Below, piece after piece: positions 10,177-22,651 of a stretch of 64,000 bases of DNA. Source of the DNA: Moniliella sp. 'wahieum'. Lineage: Eukaryota > Basidiomycota > Moniliellomycetes > Moniliellales > Moniliellaceae. Numbering within the stretch: the stretch's first letter is position 1; each line of letters opens with the position of its first letter. A program made the translations under genes and the position numbers. The notes below the pieces were generated by a model that searched no databases, was not told the DNA's origin, and saw only the letters and a program-made list of their open reading frames with translations. Location: assembly GCA_003971905.1 (NCBI GenBank), contig RSEE01000004.1:1268069-1332068 (forward strand), written 5' to 3'.

Positions 10177-12247
10177 TGCGTAGGCGTCCTAGGGTGCAGT
10201 GTGGTGGTGCGGACCGATCGTAATCGCCCAATCAACTAGAGCACTGGGAGCACAGCGAGCCAACGCCCACCCAGCCCCTGTTATTCCGCTTTGTTCCGCC
10301 GCCGAATGACCCTGGGCGCCTTAGGCCCTTAGACGCGGTAGGCCTGAGGTCGGATAGGGGATAGGGTTAAGCTGGCTAGGTAGAGTTGATTTTTTGGATT
10401 TTTTATTATTTGTTGTAGAGTTCGGATTGGGCTGCAAAGGCCTTAGGCCTAGCGGGTGGGCCCTTGAAGTTAATCCTGAGCCTACCACCTCTCAGTCTGA
10501 GGCCCAATGTCAGCCCATCATGATGGCTCGATACACTAGCCTCCTCCGCACTTAACGTACCGGAGGGGGCCCCGTTAACTATACACCATGCTCTCGCTCG
10601 TCTTTTTTGCTATCAGTCTCGTACACAGACTAAGTAAGGAAACGTTCCCACGCTCAAAACAGCCATTGTTACGGGGCGCTCCGGTTATGGCCGGACGCTG
10701 AGCCCCGCATGTCGTAGACATCTCAGCCCAACACGCGTCAGTCCGGTTAGACTAGCGAGAGAGAGCCAGTCGACACCTTATCGATTATCCTGCTGCGGAT
10801 ATCATCGATCATCCGCGGCCCGCCATGCCAGGTCGCAGGGGCTTATCGGTACGATGCTTTGTGCCCATTGCGCCCAGTCTTGTCAGAACCCTTCCTGCTG
10901 CGCCCGACAACGCAGCATCAGCGCCCGACTACACAGCATCAGCACCTTGGAGAGCAAGGGCTGTGCTTTAGTCTTTACCTCTCTGGGACGTCCCCCGCAT
11001 TCTGTCTATACCTGTCATGAGGCACTTGAGGCCTGGTTCCTTTTCTGCTGTATATAAGCAGCCATGTCTAAAGCTTGCTATAGCTGTGTTCCGTGTCGAC
11101 CATCCTGTCTCCTACCTTTGTCTCCCGAATACCAGTTCCTCTCTCACCCTTCCACCTTCTACCACCCTTGCGCTTATGCTTACGAATTCACGACTTACGT
11201 CGAGTGCACTGCTCGGGACCCCCCCCATGACAGCCATCAGGAAAACGGGAACAATACAAACCAACAGACATGCCCAAGGTAAGGGCAGGTTCTCCACTGT
11301 AACAGTCGGGGCTAAACGAGGGAGACCAAGGTCCTGTCAGAGGCGGGGGAAAAGGCAGGATCGTTCGTAGGAGGAAACAGAAGGCATCAGGCAGAGAACA
11401 CAGAAGCAAAAGGGAAGGGAAGAGCGAGAGACACAGGATGCAGAATTGGAAATTGGAGCGAGCATAGTCATTCGGTGACATCCACCCTCGACAGCTAGTA
11501 GAACGCAAAAGGCTTGCTGAGGGCGCGCTGAAAGGAGAATCTCACAACAAAAACGGGATGCTCATATCAGGAAACTGACGTCCAGATCCGGAGGCTCAAC
11601 TTTGCTCACTTGCGTCCATAAATTATTGGAGAGTAGGAGATAAATCACTGCAGTAGGGGCTCTCCGACAGGGGTTCACGGAGGGGTGATGGGCTCGGTCG
11701 GACTCGGCCCCCTGCCGTCGCCCGGCCCGTAACAAAAAGAGTGGTTTACCTGGTTTACCCCTCGCGCTGGGGGGAGGGGAAGGGGCAAACCTGGTACCCT
11801 TCTGCTTCATACAAACGGCGGGGCAGAAGGCAGACGAGAAAGCACAGCCGCCAGAGCGTGGTATATGCTTTTAGGCGTACAGTGTACTGGAGGGCTCCGT
11901 ACCCCATGGCGCTATATAGTTCTCCTCTCTTCTCATGGTTCTATTTGCTCGGGGCTGTCCCCGGGGTCTGGTGCGGACGGAGGAGACGGAAGCACAACTC
12001 ACCCTTCGTCGCGTGCCGCCGGGGGATGGTGCCAAATTCGCATCAATAGCGTAATGATTTGGGCGCTGGCCGCGGGTTCGCTCTTAAAAAGCGCGGCACT
12101 TATCTCCGCCAATCGCCGAACGCCCCCCGCCCCCCGCTGTTGGTACTTAAACGCTTAAGCCCGCTTTCCTCATTCCTCAGTGTCCGAACATCCATCCACC
12201 CGCCTGCTTCCCGCACTCGCGCCCTTCAAATCCTACTCCTCCGTTTC
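10177..12247. other. 2.1-kb intergenic region between divergent genes
   Basis: Mostly non-coding. It contains AT-rich and low-complexity patches near 10380-10450, a TATATAA box at 11051 followed by a CT-rich patch and a short open frame from ATG 11176, and the promoter of the oxidoreductase. I could not recognise any conserved protein or RNA. Confidence 0.5.
11051..11057 (+). promoter_or_regulatory. Candidate TATA box
   Basis: TATATAA, followed about 90 nt downstream by a CT-rich tract and by an ATG at 11176 opening a short basic, Ser/Thr-rich frame (MLTNSRLTSSALLG...). A splice-donor-like GGTAAGG follows near 11279. This could be an unrecognised small gene with its first exon here. Confidence 0.3.
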
Positions 12248-13546
12248 ATGTCCTCGATCGCCATCAAGAACTCTGACTTTGGCCTGTCGTACGCCGGCCA
12301 TCCTGTGCCCGGCACGGTGCAGGAGCAGCCAGAGCAAGCGCCGTTGCTGCTCCGTTCGATCCAGCTGCCGCACTCAGGATTGACCCTGCGCAACCGAAGC
12401 GTCGTCCCCCCACTGTGCATGTTCTCTAGTAAGGACGGCTTTGTCTCGCCTTGGCACCTGGTTCACCTGGGCTCCTTTGCCGTGCATGGCGCGGGTGCCG
12501 TTGTGGCCGAGGCAACGGCCGTTGAAGCGCGCGGCCGCATTTTGCCTAGCGATCTGGGGCTGTGGAAGGACGAGCACGTGGAGGGACATGCGAGTTTGGT
12601 CCGTACCCTCAAGGAACTTTCGCCTTCGGTCAAGGTAGGTGTGCAGTTGGCCCATGCGGGACGCAAAGCTTCGTGCTGGGCACCTACCTGGACCGGGGCC
12701 AAGACGAACGGTGTGTACGCTACCAGGGCCGAAGGAGGCTGGGACGACGATGTGGGGGGCCTTCGGACGTGGCTTACGCAGCAGACTGGATTAAGCCCAA
12801 GGCACTGTCGCTGCAAGGTGTGGCGGAGGTGAAGCAATCTTTCCTTCACGCGGTAGACCGCGCGTTCACAGCGGGCTACGACTTTATTGAACTCCACGCG
12901 GCGCACGGCTTCCTTATCTCGTCCTTCCTCTCTCCCTTGGGCAACAAGCGGACCGACCAGTACGGCGGCAGCTACAAAAATCGCATTCGTTTTCTGTTGG
13001 AGCTTGTTGGTGAGATCCGTGCCAAGTACCCGACCAAGAGCGTGTGGGTCCGCGTCAACGGGACGGACTATGCCGAGGCGTTGGACGAAGCGTCGTGGAC
13101 ATCGGAGGATTCAGCGGCGCTCGCGCCGATCCTGGCGAACGCAGGGGTGGATGTGCTGGACGTTTCAGCCGGAGGCAACACACCACTACAAAGGCTGCCC
13201 CAACTTTCGTTTAATTCGGCCCCGGCCTACCAGGCGCATTTGGCCGAGGCGGCCACCAAGAAGCTCGCTGAGACGGGCAAGTCGAACAAACTTGGTGGGC
13301 AGCGTGGGGGTGTTGGAAGGCGGTGCGTTCCCCGGTGATGTGGCGGAGCAAGTGTTGAAAAAGAACCAAGCGCAACTGATCTTTGTCGGGCGCGGGATGA
13401 TGAAGGATCCAGCTTGGCTCGAGCACGCCGCGCTCGCCTTGACGCAGAACAAGGTGCGTGTGACGGGCGTGGCAGAGTACGAGTACGTGTTTAAAAAGTT
13501 GGACGAGCGCGCTACCCGGGCGGCAGCAACCGAGGCCAACAAGTAA
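12248..13546 (+). CDS. NADH:flavin oxidoreductase / YqjM-like Old Yellow Enzyme family
   Basis: FMN-dependent oxidoreductase with a TIM-barrel fold that reduces activated alkenes using NAD(P)H; the natural substrate is unknown. Start MSSIAIKNSDF at ATG 12248. Visible hallmarks in order: VPPLCMFSSKDGF near the FMN site, WHLVHLGSFAVHGAGAVVAEATAV, VGVQLAHAGRKAS, FIELHAAHGFLISSFLSP followed by NKRTDQYGGS, VWVRVNG, VDVLDVSAGG, then EGGAFPGDVAEQV and LIFVGRGMMKDPAWL. Length of about 432 aa suits the class. Two compensating frame breaks are present: one base short in the G6 run at 12754-12759 (a seventh G restores the frame), and one base extra in an AAA near 13288. Stop at 13544-13546. No intron is needed. 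Confidence 0.9.
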
Positions 13547-14424
13547 AGGTGCTCTCCTAAGTACTCACTCCGCGACTGTGACCCCCTTCTGTTGGGAGGT
13601 TGAGGGTGATTCTTCGCGCCAAAATGACTTTTTGCCCGAGAACCCCGTCTATACTATAGGGAAGGCAATGGCAGTGGGTTTTGCACCACCACCGATGCTG
13701 GATATACGAGATGCTCATCGCATATGAGAGGTAGTATGAGGGGAAGAGGCGACCAACTGTTCTGCCTCCCTCTTGACCTCCCTTTTTGCACTACTGTGTT
13801 GGTTCTCCTGGATCGAAACCACTACCTTCCCGTCTCATCGACTACGATGTGTTGGTCGTATGGGTGGTAAGCTGGATACCCAAATCGAGCGCTCGAAAGG
13901 AACCAGCTTCTTCCCCAGTGTGCCGAGTTGAATCAATAGGAAGCGTTCGTTGGTCCCGGGCATCTCGATTGGGCCATCCATCTGCTGTGGCGTCGCTGCG
14001 GAGGTTCCATAGGTTGGGTATAGCCTAGCGTTTCCTACGACCAACATGAACGGCGGATCGGGGAGAACTGATATAACAGCGCCGCAATGCACCACACGTG
14101 CTGCAAGGTGCACATGACGCAACCGCACGGGGCGAGTGTGTTGGCCGTCGCCGAGGCGGCGCAAGCAGGCGGTCCCGGCCTGTCGCTCTGCGGCGCATGT
14201 GGCGCCGTCCTGGAGTAAAGCGTGACGCGTGACAGCTTCTCTTAAGCGTGGCTGTGCGTCATGCATGTCATGACGTCGATGGCGCTGATGGCTGATGCAT
14301 ATGGTACCTGAAGCACAAAACACATCCCCACTCCCAGGCCATTGCTCGGAGCCCATCTGTCCTCCGTCCACCCTACTGACTCCGGCCTCCCCTTCTCCAC
14401 ATCACCTCTAACCCCCGACGTGAC
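13547..14424. other. Intergenic region
   Basis: Sits between the oxidoreductase and the DENN gene, same orientation. A Cys-rich 43-codon frame starts at ATG 14086, but nothing supports it as a gene. CT-rich sequence around 14340-14420 probably belongs to the DENN promoter. Confidence 0.45.
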
Positions 14425-17141
14425 ATGCCCTTGGGCATGCGCCTCTCCAATTTGCGCCTCTCGGCCGATATTAATGCCTTCCCGCCCAAGCCCCTGTCCC
14501 CCGACCCAACCCCCACACCGTCCCCTGGAGATGGACCCAACACGCCGTCCAGTCCGAGACTCACCCCCCGCATCCCCGTCCCGAACCAAGCACGGGCCAC
14601 GGCCTTCAACAGGTCCAGCACCTTAGCCCAGCTCTACTGCATTTTTGGTGTACGTACTCGGACGTGGTGCTCTTCCCTCTCTGACTCGGACCTCTATTCT
14701 TCCGCAGCTTCCCAAGGCACCTTCCATGTGGACCAGAACCGAGGCGGACTCGGTTCGGGGTACGGCCCATACCAAGGGCGCAGTGCCTCGCTTTTGGCGT
14801 CCCGAGATACTTGCACGTTCCGTCTCGACGGCTCACACCTCTGCCACTGTAACAGGCAAAGTAGGCAAGTTTGTCGAGATCCCCAATGATGCAGGCGGCG
14901 TGGACCGAGTGCTCACGTCCCAGCTGATGGCCAAGGCTCTCAAGCTGTCTTTTACTCGCGAGGTGGAGGTGATCTCAGGGGCAAAACCCCATGCTAGTAT
15001 GCACATCTTCAACTGCCAAGTCTCCGCCCAGCCTCCCCCCCGTGGAGCAAAGGCTCTGCGCCGCCTTATGCCGCCGCAGCGGACAGTGACGTTTTATGGA
15101 GTGGTCCTGACCATCTGGTCCGCTGCCGATAAGCAGCGGATGGAATCCATCTTTGCTGATCTGGACAAAGATTCTTCAGTACCTTGCCATGGCAAAAACC
15201 CACTCTATATTCCTTACACAATCTGTATCCTCTCCATCCATCCACTGTTCAACCTGTTGGGTGACCTCAACAAAGCTGCCTGGCTCCTGCACAGCCACCA
15301 TATGGGCCAGCACCAAACTATCATGTTGCAACTCTTGGAACAGCGCGCCCCGTCAGCTACGTCGCCAGTGCTATTTTCTGGCCCCGAGAGCGAGATGTCC
15401 TTCCTAACAAAATGCCCTTCCCCCTGCCCCCCGCCCCTGTTGGGAGGAATTGGGCACATCGCCTTCTCAATTGACGGCCAACAGCGACTTTCCCATCTGG
15501 CAGCTGTTCAAAACGTTGACGTTGGGACATATTCTCACGTTGTGCGAGGTGGCGCTGAGCCCCGGTGGCAAGGTACTCTTTACGTCGCAGTACGAGTCGC
15601 TTCTAACCCTGTCTGTGGTCACTGCCCAGACGTTGGTGGCGCTCCACGGCTGGCGAGGTGCAGTGCACTTTACCTGCCATGCGCGGGACGCCCGAGTGCA
15701 CTGTACTGATCCGGGTAGTTGGTTAATTGGTGTGCCACGGCAGATCATGCCTTCGCTCACATTGGGGCCCGAGGTGTGCATAGTAGACCTTGACGCCAAC
15801 AAGGTTGATGCGAGACGGTTCCCTTCCCAACTTCCTTCTACGGGCAGTCTCCGTGCGCGAAGGATGTTTTGCCTCTATGCTGCTTTCCCCGAGAGCATGA
15901 AGACATGGGATCGGCAGACGCCCGCCAAGGAGCTCACCGTGGCCTTCCCTCTGGGTACATTCCGTCCCTTGAGCCAAATGGAGGGGGAAGGTACATCCCG
16001 CTTGCCCCCCCCGCATGGTGGGACACTGAAGCCGTATTGGATGCGTTGAACCGTGCGCTGGGGGAAACCTCTCGGTCCTGGACCTTGCGTACCGTGCTTC
16101 ACCGAGCTGGCCTGACCCGTACAAAACCGTTTCGTCCCACCCGCAGCGAGCCCGACTTGGCAGTGCGAACGCGGATTATTGATGAGGTGGTGGAAACGCG
16201 CGACCGACTGGAAAGTCAGGTTGGGCGATTGCACAAGCGTCTCCTCTACCTCCTCGACGAGTCGGAGACATGGAAGGTTCGCGTGGACGAGATCCAAGCC
16301 TTGGTGGCGCGTTTGACCCAAGAAGCCACGGGCTTGCGCGTCCGTCTTGATCGGGAGCGCAAGGAGAGTGTCCGCCTTTCGCGTGTGCTTTCCCAGCGTG
16401 ACGTCCAACGCCTTACTCTTCAAACGCGCCTGACCCAAACCGAATTGGCCCGGGACCAGGCTCAGGCTGAGCTAAGCCGAATGCAAGCGGCCATGCACAA
16501 TCTCCGTACCGAGAGGGAACAGATGATATGGGAAATGCGGTCGTTGACGGAGGGAGCGCAGGATGAGCTGGCCTCCCCTTCCTCCTCCCTTGGACGGTTA
16601 TCCGGGCTGAGACACAGTTCCCTCCGGTCCAATGAGGCAGGTGAAGCCGGTCCGGGTTCCACCGAATCGTTCCTAGTCGGACGGGAACGTAGCTCTTAAC
16701 AGCGACGCCGAAGGTGCAACGCTCTCGAAGATGAGTCTTCCTTCGCTCGAAGACGATACCCATTCCGGCCGTGCATCCGCAGACGAACGACGAATCCAGT
16801 CCGAGGTTCAAAAGCGCACTGCTGTCGTTGCGAACCAAATCGCTCGCATCCAACACCAGCTGGAACAAACGCTGTTCCAGCTCGAATCCAAACGAACCAG
16901 CTTGACCATGCGTGCTAGTTCGCGCACCAGCCGAAGGTCCGATACCTCCTTGTCCTCCGACGGCCCGGGCCACCGGGCCTCCTCTCCCTCCGGATCCTTC
17001 GGGGTCGCCTCGGAGCCCTTGGGCGCACCCACACGTACACCCCATTCCTCTACCACGAACACAACGACCGAGCTGATGTTAGAGAAGCACCGTTTGCCGG
17101 GCTACGATCCGGTCGAGTCGATTGAAGATGCTCATGTGTAA
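14425..17141 (+). CDS. DENN-domain protein with long C-terminal coiled coil
   Basis: Probable Rab-family exchange factor or trafficking regulator. ATG 14425 opens a Pro-rich leader. A 58-nt intron follows (14650-14707, GTACGT donor); splicing joins LYCIFG to LPKAPSMW. DENN-like segments follow: TVTFYGVVLTIW near 15090-15125, PYTICILSIHPLFNLL near 15215, LPLWQLFKTLTLGHILTLCEVAL near 15495-15560, and GPEVCIVDLDANKVDA near 15765-15810. The order corresponds to upstream DENN, core DENN and downstream DENN. From about 16150 the protein is a charged coiled coil (EVVETRDRLESQVGRLHKRL and onward), continued after a frame break near 16700 by MSLPSLEDDTHSGRAS and another short coil. Stop at 17139-17141. 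About 886 codons, with several breaks around 15170-15650 and 16020. Confidence 0.78.
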
Positions 17142-17705
17142 TCCTGCTCTGGTTGACCTTGGAGTGGTCCTATTTATTCCTCTGCTTCTGTGATTTGCTG
17201 GCCGTCGCTTCAAAACCCGGTGCCCCTAGTGTGGACCTTGCCACACTTCTGTCCGTGGTTCCAATTTATCTATCGTTTAGTACATGTATACCCTTTGCGC
17301 TCCCCGTTTTTTGCGCGTCGACATTTGCCTATCCACTTGCTGTTGTATACCCTCGGCTTCGGTTGCAAGACCGGATGAACCGACGAGATACTGGGTCGAG
17401 AACCGCAGGAGAGATTGCGCTCTCTCGTTATATTGCGTGAGCGATAGAGCTTGTAAAGCCCCTTTTGACCGCCGTCAAGCTTCAAGCGAGGGGGACTATA
17501 CAGGGGGGCATTAGAATCACCGGTGAAGTCACGCCCTGCTGCTGACATAAACAGACTGCTTACCAAGGTGCCTCCTTGCGCATTCAAATGTTCAGTCGAG
17601 CACGCAGATCCTCCATCCCTCGTCGGCTGCATCCCCGCCCCAGCCTGTCCTCGCGATCGCCATCGCCACCACCCACCCCATCGATCATCGTTCTTCGCTG
17701 GCGTG
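17142..17705. other. Intergenic region
   Basis: 3' end of the DENN gene and promoter of the cyclophilin gene; no supported frame. Confidence 0.5.
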
Positions 17706-18468
17706 ATGCGTGCTTTTGCCTTCGTTGCCCTTCTCTTTGCTGCCCTCCTCGCCCTGCTCTCGGGCCAGGCGTACGCTGCCCCCGACCCCACCGTCACTTC
17801 GAAGGTCTACTTTGACATCCAACATGGCGGCAAGGACATTGGTCGCATCGTGCTCGGCCTGTACGGCGAGGTGGTGCCCAAGGTATGTCCCACCTGCCTT
17901 TTGACCAGCTGAGCTTCAGGTATGAGATCTGACCTGCTCTGCCTCTTCTCTTCCAGACTGCCGAAAACTTCCGTGCCCTCGCGACAGGTGAGAAGGGCTT
18001 TGGGTACCATGGTTCCCCGTTCCACCGCGTGATCCCTGGCTTTGTACGTGTCGACATCTAGACTGCTTGGCCCCCTTGTCCTCGTGCTGCTTCCTTCCTT
18101 GCTCGTGTTTGATTGAAGCCTGTTGTGCTGACATGAACTCTGATCCAGATGATCCAGGGCGGTGACTTTACCCGTGGCGATGGCCGCGGAGGCAAGCGTC
18201 GATCTATGGTGCTGCGTTCAAGGACGAGAACTTTGACCTCAAGCACGACCGCCCTGGCACACTTAGCATGGCCAACGCCGGTCGCGACACGAATGGTAGC
18301 CAGTTCTTCATCACGACGGCGGCGACCAAATGGCTGAACGGACACCACGTCGTTTTTGGCCGGGTGCTGGAAGGAATGGATGTGGTGTCGTACGTCGAGA
18401 AGGTGCCGACGAGTCGGATGGACAAGCCCAAAGCCGACGTCATTATTGTTCGCAGTGGAGAACTCTGA
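17706..18468 (+). CDS. Secretory-pathway peptidyl-prolyl cis-trans isomerase (cyclophilin B type)
   Basis: Proline isomerase that assists protein folding, probably in the ER lumen. An N-terminal signal peptide ([20 protein letters not shown]..., likely cleaved near AYA-AP) precedes the cyclophilin domain. Introns lie at 17883-17956 (74 nt) and 18044-18148 (105 nt), with GTATGT and GTACGT donors. Exon 2 carries [27 protein letters not shown]. Exon 3 has [47 protein letters not shown] and ends IIVRSGEL. The catalytic FHRV arginine and the QFF segment are intact. No KDEL-type retention signal is present at the C-terminus. A frame change sits at about 18194-18197 between GGK and SIYG, where two bases (CG) look inserted; this one is not in a homopolymer. 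Confidence 0.93.
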
Positions 18469-21000
18469 GCCTCTTTATTTTACTTCATTTTTCCCCGTTC
18501 GCTCTCTCGGTTCAATCAGAAGATGCGCATTCTCCGCCCCCTGTCTCCCAAGACTGGTTCTGCACCTTCTCGATTGATTCCTCCAGTGCGCTTCCCTTCC
18601 TTCACTGGGTTAGTGTAGTCACTTCACGCTTCACTCCCCTTTGCGATTCCTCCTCTGTTGCGGCCTGCCGGGTTCCACGTTAATATAAGATCAGACATGT
18701 GCGCACGTCCAGTCCAGCTTCAATGTGCCACGGCTGGAATCCCCGGTTGTGACGGCCCGCCTCTCCGTCTCGGGGTAGCAGCGATCCGTTGGACCGAGTT
18801 AGACGACCCATAGTAGTTGACGTTCCAGCGCTGAAAGTGGATCCGAGTGGCGACTAGGAACAGAAGGCTAGGCTCAATGAAGGAGGACGAATGCGTCGGC
18901 TTGGGTGGCAAGGTCGGGTACACACTGGGTGCTTGTTCACAGGGAAAGTGTGCCTTGAGCCCGAGGAGTTACAGGGGTTGGTGGATAGGTGAGACCTGAG
19001 GCAACGTTCCCGCCAGCCAGAAGAGTGCAGGGGGGGACTACTGAGACGTTGGGTAGGTACTAACAAATGTGGAGGATAAGGCAGCAATCGTGGCAGGCAG
19101 TCGGTGCATATGTGAGTGAGGATACCGCATGCCGGATGCTGGATGCTGCAAGTGTAAGACGAGAGTTGCCCAAGAGGTCAAGTTAAGATGGCAGCTTGAC
19201 GAACTGGGAAAACAAAAACAGTGGAAGACGTCCGTGGAGAATACAAGCGACACAATAGGCCCCGCAACATATGGAAGGGCAACGACATGGCACAATGTTC
19301 AGAATCTGATGATGTGACGCCAACTTCGCAGAGAAGTTGGATCATCACAGCTTGAGCGGCGGTGTTTTTGCTCTGGCTGGGGCACTGTGAAGGAGGGCAA
19401 AACTAATGGTTGAAACAGCTGGTCAAGGACCTTTGTATCCAAGAGGAACCAATTTCCATTCATTGTAGCAATCACAGGCGTCACTGTGGCCTACATCCAA
19501 GATCATTCGCGTCACGCCCTGACTAGCTTAGCCTAGACATTGAGCTTCAGCGTATACACGAACTGCACCAGCCTGGTGAGATGTTGGACTTCTAGTCTCC
19601 ACATCAAAAATGAGATATTTTTCAATGAGCAGGAAACACTCCTTCTAGCCCCCCCCTTTTTGTGGTCAGGCCCAGCCCCCAGAAAACGCTCGATCCAGTG
19701 CCCCCCAAGTACCCACCGAAGTATTCGCGTGCACATGACAATAATGCAGGCGACGGAGGTTGGAACTTGGGAGATATCCACCGCTTTTCACGAACGACGG
19801 TGGCTTGAAGTGTAGCTGTGCCCCACGAGAGGCGATCTACATCCGAAACGAAGACCGAACAGTACCGCAATTGTGGAATTGGCGCAACTGATGTTGAGCG
19901 TGGGATTTGGAGAGTAGCCCAGTGGGCCTACCACAAGGACCCGAAGAGAGTTACAGGTACTCAGTACTCACCGAGAGGCACATAGGTCCCAGAGCGCCTT
20001 CGACGCCAATTTCATGTGCGCATGAGATGCATTATGTAGTGACAGGGACTACTGAGTATACTAAGTCTCAGTACACTTACTGGCAGGTGCTGATACTGAG
20101 TAAAGACGAGTGACTATAGTAGTGACTATAGGGCTTGCCATTAATCACATGTTACCTAGTCATCTTGATGATGATCATCTTGTCATCAATATCATCGACC
20201 TGAGATCCTCTGAGACCTGAGAGAGACGGACAGGGAGAAAACATACAGTAAAGAGGGAGGAGATCGCGTTATCAAAATCTAATCATCAGTCGACCTTTGC
20301 TATATATAGTTTTCGATTGCTTGGATGGGCGCGAGGAGCGCTGAGCGCGCCCTGTTCCAGGAGATGGTATTGTTCAGATGCGTGTCGATAAGGTTGATAC
20401 TTTGATAGCGTAGGATGATACCAAAGAGATCACCAGTCCGAGATGCTCGTTACTGCGGCGCAGAGGCTGGGATGGATGAACGTAGGAACCAATCTCTCGT
20501 GTTCTTTCAGATCTCTCAATACTAGGTACTGGGTGCGCTTAGGTCACCGGTCACCGATCACCGGTAGCCAGCCTTCCGCAGCGCACTGCCGACCCCGTGT
20601 GACTGCTTCCCCCCGGCGTCTGATACGTGAGCGTGAGGGGACATGCATCTCCGACACTGTGCTGCTGCGGGACATCGGTGATTGGGAGGGGCTGGATGTC
20701 TGTGATGCCGACGGACAACCACCTGCCCCGTCGCCTGCGGTGGCGTCACAAACATTCGTCGTGTCAACATACAGTCGCCGTTTACTCGTTCAGCGTCCAC
20801 CACGGCGAGCGTAGCACTCCTCGTTAATCATCTTAATCTTCCCAGATTCAGTATTCAGCCCCCCCGTCGCAAGCGATATCAATATCGCCCCAGCGCCTTC
20901 CCTCCAGCCTCCAGCCCCTGCTGAAAAGGGCGAAGGAGGAATACATTGCGTCCGATTCGCCTTGCCACGCCTCCGCCATCCACCCTGCCCCTCACCTCAT
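18469..21000. other. 2.5-kb gene-free region with short palindromic motifs
   Basis: No conserved protein or RNA in either strand. It contains copies of ACTCAGTACT-type sequence near 19958-19975 and 20049-20100, a GATGATGATCATC cluster near 20168, and three overlapping GGTCACC/GATCACC units near 20540-20565. The last 150 nt should be the promoter of the membrane-protein gene. Confidence 0.5.
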
Positions 21001-22651
21001 ATGGCCTCGCCTCCTCGCAGCACCGTGGCCGCTGTCTTCGATGACGCTGTCGACAACGGCCTCGTGTCGCGCGACGTCTTCCTGCTTATGCTGGACTACA
21101 ACCTCTACGCCTCTACCCTCCTAGCTGTCGTGGTATGGGATTATCTTCTGACGCTCAAGGACGAGATCACCATGTATCGCACCCGCGGCCCCAAGCCCAT
21201 CTTTGTCCCCTTCATTATCGCTCGGTACGGCACCATTGCTGCGGTAGTGATCAACCTGGCTCAACTCCGGAAGGGAATGTGGCTATCCGCTCACAACTGC
21301 TTCTATCTGGGGCGCAGCATTGTCTTTCTCGGGATCGTTGTTACGGCGGCCACAAGCGTGATCTTTGTTCTTCGGACGTACATCATCTGGCGCCGGTCCA
21401 ACTGGGTTCTGGGCACGCTTTCGTTGCTGTGGGCTGGTCAGCTGACTGGCACACTCGTCGTTGGCAATTGGATCCGGCCCACGGTAGTACCAGAGAAAGA
21501 CAATATGTGCATGATGCTCATGCCTCCTCGTCACCAAATCTCTTGGATCATCTATGCCGTCAATATGATCTTTGACACTATTGTCCTCCTCTTGGCTGTT
21601 GCTGCATTGGTGATCCCGGCCAAGGGCAACACGTTTACCACCCATACCACCAGTAATAGTTCGCACCACGCATCTTCGATCATCCCCCATCCCCATCACC
21701 GAAACCAACCTGCAAGCATCTTGGCTCGCTGGACGAGCGCATTCCGCTCGCCTCTCCGTTGTATGAAATTCAAGCTCGGTTCTTGGCGGATGGAGTCGTC
21801 TTTTTTCTGTGTGCCCTGTTGGTCAATCTGGTCAACACGTTGTTTCTCACCATCGGTCGGCACTGGACCTATGCTAATATCAACACAACCGCTGCCACTG
21901 CCGTGACTGGGATCTGTGCTGGCAGGTTGGTGCTGCTCAAACTGTCCGGAGGTTTGCCGCTGGGCAAACCGTCTCTGACCTCTTCCCTCCCTACTTCTAC
22001 CTTTCCTGGAAACATCACCAGCAACGACCCCGAGCCCACCGCCCCTCATCCTTTTTCTTCCGTCCAAATTGAAACCGTTACGCTGCGCGCAGCCGATCGA
22101 CTGGATTCCTACGCGTTGAAGCGAGACTCGCTTTGGCCCTTGCCTCCGTCCCATCCCACCCCCTCACCTACTGCCCCCATTCTTGACGTCCGCGATTGGA
22201 AAGGAGAAGACAGACAGGTAGTATCCACTCCCTGGGCGCAGAGGGGCCATCTACGATCCCTGGAGGTAGGGCAGACTACCATGGTGGCTCGCTTCACTCT
22301 TCGGTTCGGGCAGCCACCATGTCACCTACTGAAACGACAGTGGTCCCCATTTCTGCCTTGCCACACCACGACGTGCCTTTTGTGTCACTGTCTCTTTCCC
22401 TGCGGCGGATTTCCCCTCGGCGACCAGAAGAGGAGCCTGACCGCCCGTTGTCCTCTTCACTTGCCCCACCTGGCCCACTTCCCACCTCGTCAATCTCCAG
22501 CATCCCAAGTCAAGATCGGCAGGCCGAACCAACGGAGAGGGGGGATGTGGCGCTCAGTTCCCCTCGGCCCTTCCCCCCGCGTGATGCAATGCTGTCCAGG
22601 CCAGACGAGATTGGGGAGAAAGTATGGGAGGGTCCCGACCGAGCTTGGTGA
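21001..22651 (+). CDS. Multi-pass membrane protein, DUF6533-like basidiomycete family
   Basis: Predicted integral membrane protein of about 550 codons; molecular function unknown. After a short hydrophilic start (MASPPRSTVAAVFDD) there is the WDYLLTLKDEI segment typical of DUF6533-type fungal proteins. Further hydrophobic helices follow, including FVPFIIARYGTIAAVVINLAQL, IVFLGIVVTAATSVIFVLRTYIIW, VLGTLSLLWAGQLTGTLVV and ISWIIYAVNMIFDTIVLLLA. After a frame break near 21750 come VVFFLCALLVNLVNTLFL and a final TM-like stretch, giving about seven helices. The C-terminal 200 residues are Pro/Ser-rich, probably cytosolic, and change frame once more near 22200. Stop at 22649-22651. A receptor-like role is possible but not shown. 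The gene is isolated, with more than 2 kb of non-coding DNA on each side. Confidence 0.7.

Noticed and set aside
10300-10830. Transposon remnant or structural RNA
   Set aside because: No terminal repeats, target-site duplication, transposase fragment or recognisable snRNA/SRP motif.
14086-14217. Cys-rich 43-codon frame MHHTCCKVHM...
   Set aside because: Too short, no homologue recognised, no splice or promoter context; chance frame in GC-rich DNA is likely.
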